Program-made: the position numbers and the translations under genes
From: Pseudomonas sp. BCA17
GTDB taxonomy: Bacteria > Pseudomonadota > Gammaproteobacteria > Pseudomonadales > Pseudomonadaceae
Reading direction: 5' to 3'
Assembly (NCBI RefSeq): GCF_004519405.1
Contig: NZ_SGWI01000002.1
Span: 310,001 to 374,000, forward strand
Length of the DNA stretch: 64,000 nucleotides
In this document: piece by piece, positions 1-9,569 of the stretch
How the letters are laid out: every line of letters starts with the position of its first letter
Numbering within the stretch: the stretch's first letter is position 1
The notes under the pieces: model-generated
What the model saw: only the letters and a program-made list of their open reading frames with translations
Database searches by the model: none
What the model was told of the DNA's origin: nothing

Positions 1-1
1 C

Positions 2-403
2 GGCAAACGCGTGATGCCGGTAGAAGTCGCCGACGCCCTGCGCGGCGCCTTGTCCCAAGTGGTGGATGCCGGCACCGCCAAGCGCGTCTCCGGCAGCTTC
101 AAACTGGCCGACGGCACGCCACTGGCCATGGGCGGCAAAACCGGCACCGGCGACAATCGCATCGAAGCCATCGGTGCCGGCGGGCGCGTGATCAGCTCCA
201 AGTCGATCAACCGCACCGCGACCTTTGTGTTCTACCTGGGCGACAGCCATTTCGGCACCCTGACCGCCTTCGTCCCAGGCCGCTCGGCGGAACACTTCAC
301 CTTCACCTCCGCCCTGCCGGTGCAAGTCCTCAAAGGCATGGCCCCGATCCTGATGCCCTACCTGCAACCGGGTGGGCACACCCAATGCACGCCCGCCCTC
401 TGA
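2..403 (+). CDS. Penicillin-binding protein / transglycosylase-transpeptidase, C-terminal part
   Basis: This is the 3' end of a gene that begins outside the window. The visible residues carry GGKTGTGDNR, the KTG(T) box that forms one wall of the active site in penicillin-binding transpeptidases, and later a stretch (TATFVFYLGDSHFGTLTAFVPG) typical of large Pseudomonas proteins with a transglycosylase plus a penicillin-binding domain. Such proteins polymerise or cross-link peptidoglycan in the periplasm. The reading frame is open from base 2 to the stop. The N-terminal transglycosylase part cannot be seen, so the exact PBP class is inferred. No downstream partner is coupled to it; the tyrosinase starts 130 bases later. 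Confidence 0.75.
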   Translation, partial: GKRVMPVEVADALRGALSQVVDAGTAKRVSGSFKLADGTPLAMGGKTGTGDNRIEAIGAGGRVISSKSINRTATFVFYLGDSHFGTLTAFVPGRSAEHFTFTSALPVQVLKGMAPILMPYLQPGGHTQCTPAL

Positions 404-533
404 GTGAAAGTCGCGGCAGGCCTACCGCCCTCGTCTTAACCCTCTCACCTCCACCGCCGCCTTTTTTGATAGACCCCGCACAACCGCGTTTCCTAAAGTC
501 TGGAAACCTCTGAACCTATGGAAACTCAAGCAT

Positions 534-1472
534 ATGGACATCCGCATCAACCACCGCCACATGACCCGCGAACAGAAAAATGCCTTCATCGCCGCCATCC
601 TGCACCTGAAAAACAACGTCGACAGCGTGCTGCGCCCCGGTCATCAAAGCCGCTACGACGACTTCGTCCAAGTGCACAAGAACGCCATGGGCGGGCCGCA
701 GCAGTTCGCGCCCATGCCGCATCGCACGCCGTTGTTTTTTCCCTGGCACCGCGTGTTCCTGCGCCAGTTCGAACTGGCGCTGCAAGCGGCGGCGAATGAC
801 AACACCATTACCCTGCCTTTCTGGGACTGGTCCCTTGCGGGACCCAACGATCCGTTCACCCCAGCCTTCATGGGCGGCAATGGCGACAGCGACCAGAACA
901 ACCACGTCACCTCCGGCCCGTTTGCCTATCGGGGGGGAAATTTTGCAATACGCATCTGGGACCTGGACCTCGGCGACCCCGGTCTGCGCCGTGAATTCGG
1001 CGCCGGCGACGGTGCGCATTTGCCCACTGCCGATCAAGTGCTCACCGCGCTGACCAAGGTGCCTTACAACCCCGGCCCGGAGAGTTGGGTGAATTTTGCC
1101 GAGGGCATATTGCATGACCCGGTACACCGCTGGATCGGCGGCAATATGTCGTTCCCCACCTCACCCAATGACCCGATCTTCTTCCTGCATCACTGCCACC
1201 TCGATCTGCTGTGGGAACGCTGGAAACGCCAGCACCCCAACACGGCGCCCTACTTGCCCGTTGCGGGCCAGCCTGGCTACAACCTCGACTCCAGGCTGGT
1301 GTTCAACGCCGAAGGGTTTCCCGCGCCGTGGGCCGGCAGTTGGAGGGTGGGACAAGTGATCGCCAGCGAAGACCTGGATTACACCTACGGCCTGTTCACC
1401 GCCGTGCCGTCCACTTGTCCGTCACTGCCCCCGGCCTGCGCCGTACCGGTGGAGAACGCCGAACCGGCCTAA
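534..1472 (+). CDS. Tyrosinase family copper oxidase
   Basis: This is a 312-residue protein of the tyrosinase central-domain family, type-3 dicopper enzymes that hydroxylate monophenols and oxidise o-diphenols to quinones, often leading to melanin. The CuA site fits His48, His63 and His72 (HRTPLFFPWHRVF). The CuB site fits His194 and His198 (HDPVH) and His220 in DPIFFLHHCHLD, which matches the family signature D-P-x-F-x3-H-x3-D. No signal peptide or Tat motif is visible, and no caddie-type copper chaperone gene lies beside it, so it may act in the cytoplasm or be activated on release. The ATG at 534 is the first in-frame start and has only a weak ribosome site. The physiological substrate is unknown. 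Confidence 0.88.
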   Translation: MDIRINHRHMTREQKNAFIAAILHLKNNVDSVLRPGHQSRYDDFVQVHKNAMGGPQQFAPMPHRTPLFFPWHRVFLRQFELALQAAANDNTITLPFWDWSLAGPNDPFTPAFMGGNGDSDQNNHVTSGPFAYRGGNFAIRIWDLDLGDPGLRREFGAGDGAHLPTADQVLTALTKVPYNPGPESWVNFAEGILHDPVHRWIGGNMSFPTSPNDPIFFLHHCHLDLLWERWKRQHPNTAPYLPVAGQPGYNLDSRLVFNAEGFPAPWAGSWRVGQVIASEDLDYTYGLFTAVPSTCPSLPPACAVPVENAEPA

Positions 1473-1542
1473 CTATCTAACTCCCGCCACGCGGGTGGCC
1501 CCATAGGCTGATGGCCTTGTCCATCAACCCAGGTCACCCGCC

Positions 1543-4500
1543 ATGTCCAACCCCCATTACCAACTGATCCAGGAAAACACCCCGCCGTGGCTGCGGGAGA
1601 TGTCCTGGACCAAAGCCCAGGCGCTGCGCGATACCCCTCTCACGCTGGCGCCCTGGTACCGCCGCGCCAGCGTGACGGACCATCAGCACCTCAAGGCCGC
1701 CAACGCCCACGCCTGGACCACCCAGAATGCCGTCGACCGCTACCTGAGCCAGGTGCAGGACCTGTACGCATTTGCCGAACCGCTGCTGGTGCAGGCGCTG
1801 AAAAACCAGTACCAGATCGACGACAGCGTGCGCGAAACCTACCTGTTGCTGCACATCCCCACCGGCACCGTGCTCCGGGGCACCACCAGCCGCACGCTGT
1901 CGCTGCTCGATGCCGCGTTGCACAACTTCGCCGGCAACGAGCGTTTCAGCGACAGCTCCACCTACATCACCCGCCCCGACGCACGCGGGCATTTCGATAC
2001 CAAGCCGCTCAAGCGGCGCATGAGCATCCAGCAGTTCATCAGCCTGTGCCGTCGACTCGACCTCGGCGCGCACTACCAGCGGCACTTGCAACGCTACCTG
2101 CTGCCGCAGCAGCCGGCGGACAAACAGCGCCTGGCCACACAGGTAATCGCCAGCCAGCAAGCCGCGCTCAAGGTCGCTGCCCGTATCGCCTTCCACAAAC
2201 AGGACATCGGCGCCGCGACGCTGCGACAACTGCGCTACACCCTGCGCGGCGAGCGCGGTAACGCACAGTGTTATCAACTGCGCCTGCTCGACACCCTGCT
2301 CAGCGGCATCATGATCATTGCCGCCGACCTGGACACCGCCACTGAAGCGACGAGCCTGGTGGTCTACATCCCCCACGACAATCAAAGCCCGCTCAAGGAT
2401 TACCCCAACCCCCAGGTCTTCATGAGCGAGCTCAGCGATAAACTGCGCGACCCGGCCTACCGCCAGTTCTTCAGCCGTTTCGTCGACCAGAGCGAACGCA
2501 CAGGTTTTTTCAGCCGCCTGGACCAGCCGCGCCTGACGTTCGCGGCGGTGCGTATCGACTGTGACTTATGGCCGTATCTGTACCAACAGAGCCTCAACAA
2601 GATCCTCAACGACGCACGGGAACTGGCGGTGCCCACGGCCGACCGCGACAGCCGCGCACGCTGGGCCTGGTGGGATCATTTCAGCAAAGTGGCGCAGGGT
2701 ATTTTCAACGCCGCGCTATTGGTGATCACCCCCTTCGTGCCGCTGCTGGGCGAATTGATGCTGGCCTACACCGCTTACCAATTGCTCGATGAAATGGTCG
2801 AAGGCGTGGTCGACCTTGCCGAAGGCCACGCCAAGGACGCGGCCAAGCATCTGCTGGGTGTGGTCAGTGAAGGCGTGCAACTGGCAACCTTTGGTGCCGG
2901 GGTGGAGCTGTCCAAACTGCTGCCGTCGGCGTTCGTCACGCAGTTGATCCCGGTGCGAGTCAATAACCGGTTGCGCCTGTGGAACCCCGATCTGCGCCCC
3001 TATGCGCAAAAGGACGTGACACTGCCCGGCACGTCGCAACCGGACGCCCTCGGCCTGCATACGCATCAAGGCCAGACGCTGTTGCCGCTGGATGGCGAGC
3101 ACTACGCGGTGAAGTTCGATACGGCCACCGGCGTGCATCGCATCCAGCATCCCGTGCGCGCCGATGCCTACGCCCCGCCGGTGCATCATGACGCTCGCCC
3201 GCAGGCGCGCAGCGACAGCCAATTGTTACGCGAGCTGGCACCCACCCTCGACGATGCGCAACTGGACCAGGTGCAGCGCATCAGCGGCGTCGAGCCTGGC
3301 GTGTTGCGCGCCACCCGAGTCGAAAAAAGACCGCCGCCCGCGCTGCTGGTCGACAGCCTCAAGCGCTTTGAACTCAACCAGCAGGCCCAGCGCCTGCCCG
3401 AACGTATCCGCAGCGGCGCCGCTGCGGATGAGCACACCTACTGGAGCCCGCATATGGCCTGCGAGCTGCCGGGCTGGCCGGCCGACAGGGCCATCGATGT
3501 GTACGAAAACCCTTATCTGAACGGCACGCCTTCGCGGTTTGGCGAAACCACCGCGACCCAGGTGCTCGCGATCAGTCGCGAGGACCTGAACGCCGGCCAG
3601 CTGCCGCAACGCCTGGTGGAGTTTCTCGACAAACCGCAACTGGAAAGCCTGCTCGGCACGCCCGCCGACGACCCGGTCAACGCCTTGCGCCAGCGCCTGG
3701 CCGAGCATCTGGCGCAGCGTCAGGCGTCGGTATTCGATTACTTGTACGCCAACAGTGAATACGTCAGCAGCGCTGACGGGCTGCGGGTGCGCGAGGTATT
3801 CCCGGCCTTGCCCGAGAGCCTGGTCCGCGACGTGTTGGCCCGCGCCCGACCGGATGAGCTGAAGGTCATGCGCGACGAACACCGACTGCCGTTGCGCTTG
3901 AAAAACCTCGCCCGCGAGTGGCAACTGCAAGCCCGTGGCAGCCACGCTTACGAAGGTTTTTTCGACCCGACGCGGCTGACGGCCGACAGCGAAACCATGC
4001 TTCTCAATACCTTGCGCCTGCACAGCGATACCCTCGGCGAGCTGCGTATCGAGGTGCGTAAACACACGCTCAATGGCGAAATCCGCGCCCAGGCGGGGCC
4101 AGGGGATGCCAGGCACTCGCGTCAGTTAGTCAGGACCGACACCGGCGTGTATCAAGCCTACGACCATCAACAAGCACTGCTCCCTGCCCCTGCCGACCTC
4201 TACAGCGCGCTGCTGCAGGCCCTGCCCGCCGAGCAGCGCATGGCCCTGGGCAACGCCGGCAAAACCAGCGCGGCCTTGCGCGCCTGGCTGCTCGAACGGA
4301 TCAACACGCCCCAGGCGCGCCGCACGCTGCTGCAAGCACCACTGCGTGAGGCGCCGGCCCCGGACACCTTGGTGTTGACGCAAAAACCCTTGCGCCGCGC
4401 GTTCCAATGGACCGTGCCACAGATGCCACGGCCCTTGAGTGAACGCATCCAGCGTCTGTATCCGAACGCCACGCCAGAGGAACTCGAAGCCTTGCGCCTG

Positions 4501-6393
4501 CGCGTGGAGACCCCTGCGCATAGGCGCCGTTTCGAAACGCTTGAGTTCGAAAAAGCACGGCTGCAGGATGACCTCAACCACTGGGTCAACACCCGCGTGG
4601 CCGGCGAGCCGACCGGTGCCGGCCGTACCCGCCTCGAGCTGTCCCAGGCGCTGGTCAGGACCTGGGAACACAACCTGCACGCGGACGTCCAAGGAGTCGG
4701 CCTGACGTTCGACAGCTTGCCGCTCAAAGGCCTGCTGGCCAACATGCCGACCCTGCGCGCCAACTTCGAACACGTGCAGCAGTTGAACCTGTTGGACACC
4801 GGCCTGTTGGACGCCGACTGCAGCTTCCTCGACAACTTCATGCATCTGAACCACCTGAGCCTGAAGAGCAACCTACTGACCCGCCTGCCCCGGGCAGTCA
4901 CCCGCATGCGCGGCCTGACCGACCTGGACCTGGCCGACAACCCGATCCAGTGGGACCCGGCCAGCCTGGAACACGTGGCGTCGATGGGGCAGCTCAGGCA
5001 ATTGTCGCTGGCCGATAATCGCGCCCTGACCCAAGCGCCGGACATTGGCAACCTGCCGCACCTGCGCTCCCTGTCATTGCGCCACACCAGCGTCAGCGAG
5101 TGGCCGCCGGGGCTGTTTGCCCAACCGCGCCCGGATAACTTCCAGCTCGACCTGCAAGACACGCGCATCACCGGCGTGCCGCAGTTCCTGCCCTGGCAAC
5201 CCGAGGCACAATTGATTGCCTTCGTGCGCCTGGACCGCAGCCGCCTGAGCCTGAGCGCCGAGGAAAACCTCGTCAGCTACCGCCTGGCCAACGGACTCGA
5301 TCCCTACCGCAGCTACCCGCCCAAGGGCGAGGTCGAGTTCTGGCTGCACCGACAGCCTGTGACACAGCAACCGCAGCTGGCCGAGATGTGGCACGACCTG
5401 GAGAAAGAACACGGCTCCCAGGGCTTTTTTGAAGTGATCAAAAGCCTCGAACAGCCGGACGTGTTTGAAGACCCGGAGGACCAGTTGCGCTACGCCGAAG
5501 GCCGTGAGGCGTTGACCGACAAGGTCTGGCGCATGCTGCAAGCGATGTCGGGCGACGAGCCGCTGCGCAAGCGCCTGTTCCTGATGGCCAGCCACCCGGT
5601 GACCTGCGCCGATGCCGGGGCAAACACCTTTAATGCGATGGGGTTTGAGGTGGAGCTGTTCGAGATCAAGCGCAACCCACCGGGCCTGCACCGCAACATG
5701 GCCCTGACCCGCCTGGCCCGCGGCAAAGCCCGCCTGGACCGCCTGAATAAACTGGTGCGCAAGGACATCGCCCAACGCCTCGCCCCACGCAACCGCGGCG
5801 GCCAGGGCTTACACCTCAGCACACAAATGATCAATGGCCGGCCTGGGCTCGTCGACGAGGTGGAGGTGTACCTGGCGTACCAGAGCGAATTGCAGGCACG
5901 CCTGGATTTGCCCTGGATTTCGCCACACATGACCTATCGCGGCACCGCCAATGTCAGCGATCTGCAGATCAATCACCTCTACAGCACCGTGCTCTTGCAG
6001 GAGCGCGGCGATGGCCTGGTGGACAAAATGCTTGAACAGCCGTTCTGGGACGAACACCTGCGCAGCAGCCATGCCAAGGCGTTCCGCGCCAGCATGGCGC
6101 GTGACAGCGCGGTCGGCGAAAAAATCGACGACCTGCTGTTCGCGCAAAAAGCCTGGGCGCAGGCCGACGCCCAGGCACGCCCGGCGCTCAGCGCCAGGTT
6201 ACTGGCCCTGGCGGACGAACTGAACGTGCCCCACGCCGAGGTGCTGACCGGCGATGAAATGAGCGCCCAGACCTACGAACACATTCTCGAAAACGCCGAC
6301 ACCGGCCGCGTGCCCAGCGAAAAAAACCTGGCCCGGCGTTATACCCGTGAAGCCTTGCTGCGGCTGGCGCAACAGGTTTCGACGCAGCTCTAA
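1543..6393 (+). CDS. Large LRR protein with NEL-type E3 ubiquitin ligase domain
   Basis: This is a 1616-residue protein. The N-terminal two thirds resemble the dermonecrotic-toxin-like region found in large Pseudomonas proteins, with one hydrophobic stretch at about residues 385-410. Leucine-rich repeats run from about 1080 to 1190 (patterns such as LNHLSLKSNLLTRLP and LTDLDLADNPI). The C terminus carries a NEL-type domain; the motif HPVTCADAG places the presumed catalytic cysteine at Cys1355 in the CxD arrangement known from IpaH, SspH and SlrP. In that family the cysteine forms a thioester with ubiquitin and modifies host proteins after secretion. No type III or type VI genes or chaperone are next to it, so the delivery route is unknown. 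The family call is firm; the role as a host-directed effector is inference. Confidence 0.85.
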   Translation: MSNPHYQLIQENTPPWLREMSWTKAQALRDTPLTLAPWYRRASVTDHQHLKAANAHAWTTQNAVDRYLSQVQDLYAFAEPLLVQALKNQYQIDDSVRETYLLLHIPTGTVLRGTTSRTLSLLDAALHNFAGNERFSDSSTYITRPDARGHFDTKPLKRRMSIQQFISLCRRLDLGAHYQRHLQRYLLPQQPADKQRLATQVIASQQAALKVAARIAFHKQDIGAATLRQLRYTLRGERGNAQCYQLRLLDTLLSGIMIIAADLDTATEATSLVVYIPHDNQSPLKDYPNPQVFMSELSDKLRDPAYRQFFSRFVDQSERTGFFSRLDQPRLTFAAVRIDCDLWPYLYQQSLNKILNDARELAVPTADRDSRARWAWWDHFSKVAQGIFNAALLVITPFVPLLGELMLAYTAYQLLDEMVEGVVDLAEGHAKDAAKHLLGVVSEGVQLATFGAGVELSKLLPSAFVTQLIPVRVNNRLRLWNPDLRPYAQKDVTLPGTSQPDALGLHTHQGQTLLPLDGEHYAVKFDTATGVHRIQHPVRADAYAPPVHHDARPQARSDSQLLRELAPTLDDAQLDQVQRISGVEPGVLRATRVEKRPPPALLVDSLKRFELNQQAQRLPERIRSGAAADEHTYWSPHMACELPGWPADRAIDVYENPYLNGTPSRFGETTATQVLAISREDLNAGQLPQRLVEFLDKPQLESLLGTPADDPVNALRQRLAEHLAQRQASVFDYLYANSEYVSSADGLRVREVFPALPESLVRDVLARARPDELKVMRDEHRLPLRLKNLAREWQLQARGSHAYEGFFDPTRLTADSETMLLNTLRLHSDTLGELRIEVRKHTLNGEIRAQAGPGDARHSRQLVRTDTGVYQAYDHQQALLPAPADLYSALLQALPAEQRMALGNAGKTSAALRAWLLERINTPQARRTLLQAPLREAPAPDTLVLTQKPLRRAFQWTVPQMPRPLSERIQRLYPNATPEELEALRLRVETPAHRRRFETLEFEKARLQDDLNHWVNTRVAGEPTGAGRTRLELSQALVRTWEHNLHADVQGVGLTFDSLPLKGLLANMPTLRANFEHVQQLNLLDTGLLDADCSFLDNFMHLNHLSLKSNLLTRLPRAVTRMRGLTDLDLADNPIQWDPASLEHVASMGQLRQLSLADNRALTQAPDIGNLPHLRSLSLRHTSVSEWPPGLFAQPRPDNFQLDLQDTRITGVPQFLPWQPEAQLIAFVRLDRSRLSLSAEENLVSYRLANGLDPYRSYPPKGEVEFWLHRQPVTQQPQLAEMWHDLEKEHGSQGFFEVIKSLEQPDVFEDPEDQLRYAEGREALTDKVWRMLQAMSGDEPLRKRLFLMASHPVTCADAGANTFNAMGFEVELFEIKRNPPGLHRNMALTRLARGKARLDRLNKLVRKDIAQRLAPRNRGGQGLHLSTQMINGRPGLVDEVEVYLAYQSELQARLDLPWISPHMTYRGTANVSDLQINHLYSTVLLQERGDGLVDKMLEQPFWDEHLRSSHAKAFRASMARDSAVGEKIDDLLFAQKAWAQADAQARPALSARLLALADELNVPHAEVLTGDEMSAQTYEHILENADTGRVPSEKNLARRYTREALLRLAQQVSTQL

Positions 6394-6430
6394 GGCGGTG
6401 CATCTGGCCGATCACGGTCGGCTGGCGGGC

Positions 6431-6458
6431 CGTCACGGGAGCAAGCTCCCTCGCCACG
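6431..6458. repeat. REP-like palindrome (single)
   Basis: The sequence contains a short inverted repeat GGGAGCAAGCTCCC followed by TCGCCAC. This core recurs in several other intergenic spaces of the window and is the common REP type of the P. fluorescens group. It lies between the converging NEL gene and the fimbrial operon and may act as a bidirectional transcription barrier. Confidence 0.6.
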
Positions 6459-6546
6459 GTAGGTCAGGCTCAGGCTCAGCCTCAGCGCATTGTGCGGGTG
6501 TACATCACGCCAATGGTGGGAGGGCGGTGGGTCAGGCAGATCTCGG

Positions 6547-7764
6547 TTACACCTCCGAGTCCCACACCACTGTGGCCGTGCCTGAGTAGGTATTGCCACC
6601 TCCGTGGTCGAGCATCTGCGACACGCCGTCGGCGTTGATCTCGAAGTGCAACGTACTTGGCCTGCGGTCGATATAGCGGGTCAGTTGGAACAGCTGGGTG
6701 CCCACGCCATCCAGGCGTAATGGCAGGCGATTAACCGGGCGCCCGACGCTGTCAGTGAGGCCGGTGGGCAGGGTCACGGCCACGTCCAGCGGCACTTGGT
6801 GGCCGGCCGCGTTGCGCACGCTGCAGGTGTTGCCCATGGGCTCGCCGCACTCCAGGGTCATCTTGAACTGGGTGCTGGTCCACAGGTTGACGCTCTGGTC
6901 GCGAAACAGCCGCGTCGGTTTGCGCCCGTTCTGCAACCAGGCTTGCCAGCCGCCCTGGGGTTCCAGCTGGATGCGGTTGCCGCCGGGCGGGACTTGGACC
7001 TTGAGGTGGTGGTCGACGTCGAGGGTAAAGTTGAAGGTCATCAGGTTGTCGTTGGGCACCATGATGTCGCCGAAATCGACATCGCCACCCGGTCCTACCG
7101 AGTAGCTGACAGCGCCCGTGTACAAACCACTTTCCATGGTCAACGGATTCGGCGTCTTGAGTTCGTAGGAGTACTCGAACACCGGGTATTCCAACGCCGG
7201 AATGTCCTTGATCGCAAACATCGCACAGGCACCCGCGTTAGCCGGTACGATCCAGGACCACAAAAATATCCGGCTGTTGCCCGTGCCGTAGCCGGTCCCG
7301 AGGCACGGCGCGGTGGGATAGATCCAACCCAGGACGCCGCGGGTCCATACCGAGTGATTGATGCCCAGCGGCAAGTCCCATCGACCGCCAATCCCGGCCA
7401 GACGCATTTTCACCGTTTCGGCCTTGCCGGTCTCGGCATGATTGACGATCACCTCCCGCCACTCGCTGGGCACCTTGAACATAGCGCCTTTGCGTGGATC
7501 GGTATGGCCGGCCTGGATCGGCGTGCTGGAGTAAAAACGGATGTCTTCGGTACGGATACTGAAGATCCCCAGGGCCTTGCAACGCTCCGGAATGTGCCAG
7601 GGACAGATGCCGCTTTCGGGGGTGGTATTGACGAACTTATTGGCCAACGGGTTGGACGGATCGGGCCGGAAAATCGCGGTAATGTCCTGGGTCAGAGCCT
7701 GCGCCGCCAGCGGCAGCATCAGGGCTGCGGCGCACAGGGTCTGCGCACACGTCGTCAACTTCAT
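6547..7764 (-). CDS. CfaE/CblD-type fimbrial tip adhesin, second copy
   Basis: This is the last gene of the CS1-type fimbrial operon. The ATG at 7764 gives a 405-residue protein with a typical signal peptide (MKLTTCAQTLCAAALMLPLAAQA); a TTG nine bases upstream extends the frame but does not fit a signal peptide as well. The product aligns along its whole length with the neighbouring adhesin (shared FVNTTPESG, LEPQGGWQAWL, INADGVSQML and a common C-terminal end), so the two arose by duplication. Members of the CfaE/CblD family sit at the fibre tip, start assembly and bind the receptor; they have an N-terminal lectin-like domain and a C-terminal pilin domain. An AAGG ribosome site lies 10 bases before the ATG. 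Receptor specificity cannot be read from the sequence. Confidence 0.85.
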   Translation of the reverse strand: MKLTTCAQTLCAAALMLPLAAQALTQDITAIFRPDPSNPLANKFVNTTPESGICPWHIPERCKALGIFSIRTEDIRFYSSTPIQAGHTDPRKGAMFKVPSEWREVIVNHAETGKAETVKMRLAGIGGRWDLPLGINHSVWTRGVLGWIYPTAPCLGTGYGTGNSRIFLWSWIVPANAGACAMFAIKDIPALEYPVFEYSYELKTPNPLTMESGLYTGAVSYSVGPGGDVDFGDIMVPNDNLMTFNFTLDVDHHLKVQVPPGGNRIQLEPQGGWQAWLQNGRKPTRLFRDQSVNLWTSTQFKMTLECGEPMGNTCSVRNAAGHQVPLDVAVTLPTGLTDSVGRPVNRLPLRLDGVGTQLFQLTRYIDRRPSTLHFEINADGVSQMLDHGGGNTYSGTATVVWDSEV

Positions 7765-7831
7765 AAATAACAAACCTTAATAATCTGGGCGCAGTCGCGC
7801 GCCGCCGCATGAAACGGTTGCGATAAAAACA

Positions 7832-9049
7832 TCAGACCTCCGAATCCCAAACCACCGTGGCCACGCCTGAATAGGTATTGCCACCACCGTGCTCGAGCAT
7901 TTGTGAAACGCCATCGGCATTGATTTCAAAGTGCAAGATGCTGGGCTTGCGATCGATGTAGCGCGCCGGTTGAAACAGTTGCGTACCACTGCCGTCCAAC
8001 CGCAAAGGCAGGCGATTGACCGGGCGCCCGACGCTGTCGCTCAGGCCGGCGGGCAGGGTCACGGCGATGTCCAGCGGCACCTGATGGCCCGCCGTATTGC
8101 GCACGCTGCAGGTATTCCCCTGTGGAGTGCCGCACTCCAAAGTCATTTTGAATGGGGTACTGGCCCAGATGTTCACGCTCTGGTTGCGGAACACACGGGT
8201 GGGCCGGCGACCATTATTCAACCAGGCTTGCCAGCCGCCCTGGGGTTCCAATTGAACGCGGTTGCCGCCCGGCGGAACTTCAACCTTCAGCAGGTGCTGC
8301 ACTTGCAGGTTGAAGTTGAACGTCAAGAGGTCGTCGGTGGGCATCATGACGTCACCAAAGTCAAAATCGCCACCGGGCCCGATCGTGTAAGTCAGCGAGC
8401 CGGTGTACATGCCGCCGTCCATGGTCAGGGGGTTTGGCGTATTCAGTTCATAGGTGTATTCGAAGTAGGGATAGTAGAGGGACGGGATGTCCTTCGCGGC
8501 TTGGTTTGAGCACGCGCCGATGTTCACCGGGACCATCCAGGACCACAAAATGGTCGAGTCATTGCCGACGGTGTAACCAGTTCCCACACAGGGTGCGGGC
8601 GCATAGAGCCAACCCAGGCTACCCCGTGCCCATACCGTACGATCCAGACCGGGAGGCAGGTGATAACGGCTGCCGATACCGGAGATACGCATCTTCAGCG
8701 TCTCGGAGCGCAGGGTTCCGGCATGAGTCACGGTGACATCCCGCCACTCACTGGGCGCCTTGAATGTAGCGCCCTTGCGCGGGTCCGCATGCCCTCCCAG
8801 GATCGGCCCGTTGGAGTTGAACTGAATGCCACTGGTACGAATGCTGAAAATCCCCAGGTCCTTGCAGCGTTGTGGCATGTAAATAGGACATACCCCGCTT
8901 TCCGGCGTGGTGTTGACGAACTTGTTGTCGGACGGGTTGGACGAGTCCGGACGAAAGAGCGCCGTGATTTCCTGGGTTAACGCATGCGCCGTCATCGGCA
9001 GCATCAGCGCCAGGGCGCCGATTGCCCACGCATATTTCATCTCTTTCAT
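7832..9049 (-). CDS. CfaE/CblD-type fimbrial tip adhesin, first copy
   Basis: This is a 405-residue secreted protein with a signal peptide ending near AHA (MKEMKYAWAIGALALMLPM...). The start at 9049 has a strong GAGGGG ribosome site that overlaps the end of the minor pilin gene, nine bases away, so the two are probably translated in series. It belongs to the CfaE/CblD tip-adhesin/minor-pilin family of class 5 (alpha) chaperone-usher fimbriae. Many Cys residues sit in the N-terminal half (SGVCP, RCKDLGIF, PCVGTGY, IGACSNQ), as expected for a disulfide-stabilised adhesin domain. It is a full-length paralogue of the next gene downstream, from which it is separated by 67 bases. Confidence 0.86.
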   Translation of the reverse strand: MKEMKYAWAIGALALMLPMTAHALTQEITALFRPDSSNPSDNKFVNTTPESGVCPIYMPQRCKDLGIFSIRTSGIQFNSNGPILGGHADPRKGATFKAPSEWRDVTVTHAGTLRSETLKMRISGIGSRYHLPPGLDRTVWARGSLGWLYAPAPCVGTGYTVGNDSTILWSWMVPVNIGACSNQAAKDIPSLYYPYFEYTYELNTPNPLTMDGGMYTGSLTYTIGPGGDFDFGDVMMPTDDLLTFNFNLQVQHLLKVEVPPGGNRVQLEPQGGWQAWLNNGRRPTRVFRNQSVNIWASTPFKMTLECGTPQGNTCSVRNTAGHQVPLDIAVTLPAGLSDSVGRPVNRLPLRLDGSGTQLFQPARYIDRKPSILHFEINADGVSQMLEHGGGNTYSGVATVVWDSEV

Positions 9050-9058
9050 AGGTGCCCC

Positions 9059-9547
9059 TCAAATGCCGGGCGCTGTGGCGTCGAATATCAGGCTTACCGT
9101 CCCGTAATAACTTCCGGGTCGATAGTCGCCAGAGGGCTTGATCGCGGCAATTTCCAGGGCCACCCGTTTCCCTGGCTTGGCATCGGTGGAAGACACCACT
9201 TCAGTGCGCTCCAGACCCAACTCCTGTTGATTGAAGGTCACCCGCAGATCGATGCGATTCCAGCCGTTGTACAAAAACGGCAGTTCCTCCAGCCGCGCAC
9301 CGATGGCGCCGCCGATATTTTTCACCTCGAACTGCGCACGTAACGGGCTCAGCTCCGACGACACCGGGTTGTAGGGCAGGCTCTGCTCGCGCTGGACCAC
9401 CTGCGGGTCCACCGGCAGCACATAAAAGTCCGCCGTGGGGATTTGTACGAAGACCTCAAAGGTTTCCCGTTCCACGGCGCTCCAGGCGTGGGTCGCCGTC
9501 AGCAGGCACACGGTGCTCAGCGCGGCGCCGGTCAGTGTCTTGATCAT
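9059..9547 (-). CDS. CS1-type fimbrial minor subunit
   Basis: This is a 162-residue protein with a signal peptide cleaved after about residue 23 (TATHAWSA). It resembles the major pilin at 12987-13487: both carry VQIPT/ADIPT near the mature N terminus, the block YNPVS-ELS-LRA-F-VK, and the C-terminal GxYxxxxSLIFDA/TVIFDA strand that would be donated to the neighbouring subunit. Its place between chaperone and adhesins suggests a minor or adaptor subunit that joins tip adhesin to shaft. It is 22 bases downstream of the chaperone gene and 9 bases upstream of the first adhesin gene. A role as a second shaft pilin is possible. Confidence 0.82.
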   Translation of the reverse strand: MIKTLTGAALSTVCLLTATHAWSAVERETFEVFVQIPTADFYVLPVDPQVVQREQSLPYNPVSSELSPLRAQFEVKNIGGAIGARLEELPFLYNGWNRIDLRVTFNQQELGLERTEVVSSTDAKPGKRVALEIAAIKPSGDYRPGSYYGTVSLIFDATAPGI

Positions 9548-9569
9548 TGTTGTTCACCTGTGCGAGGCA

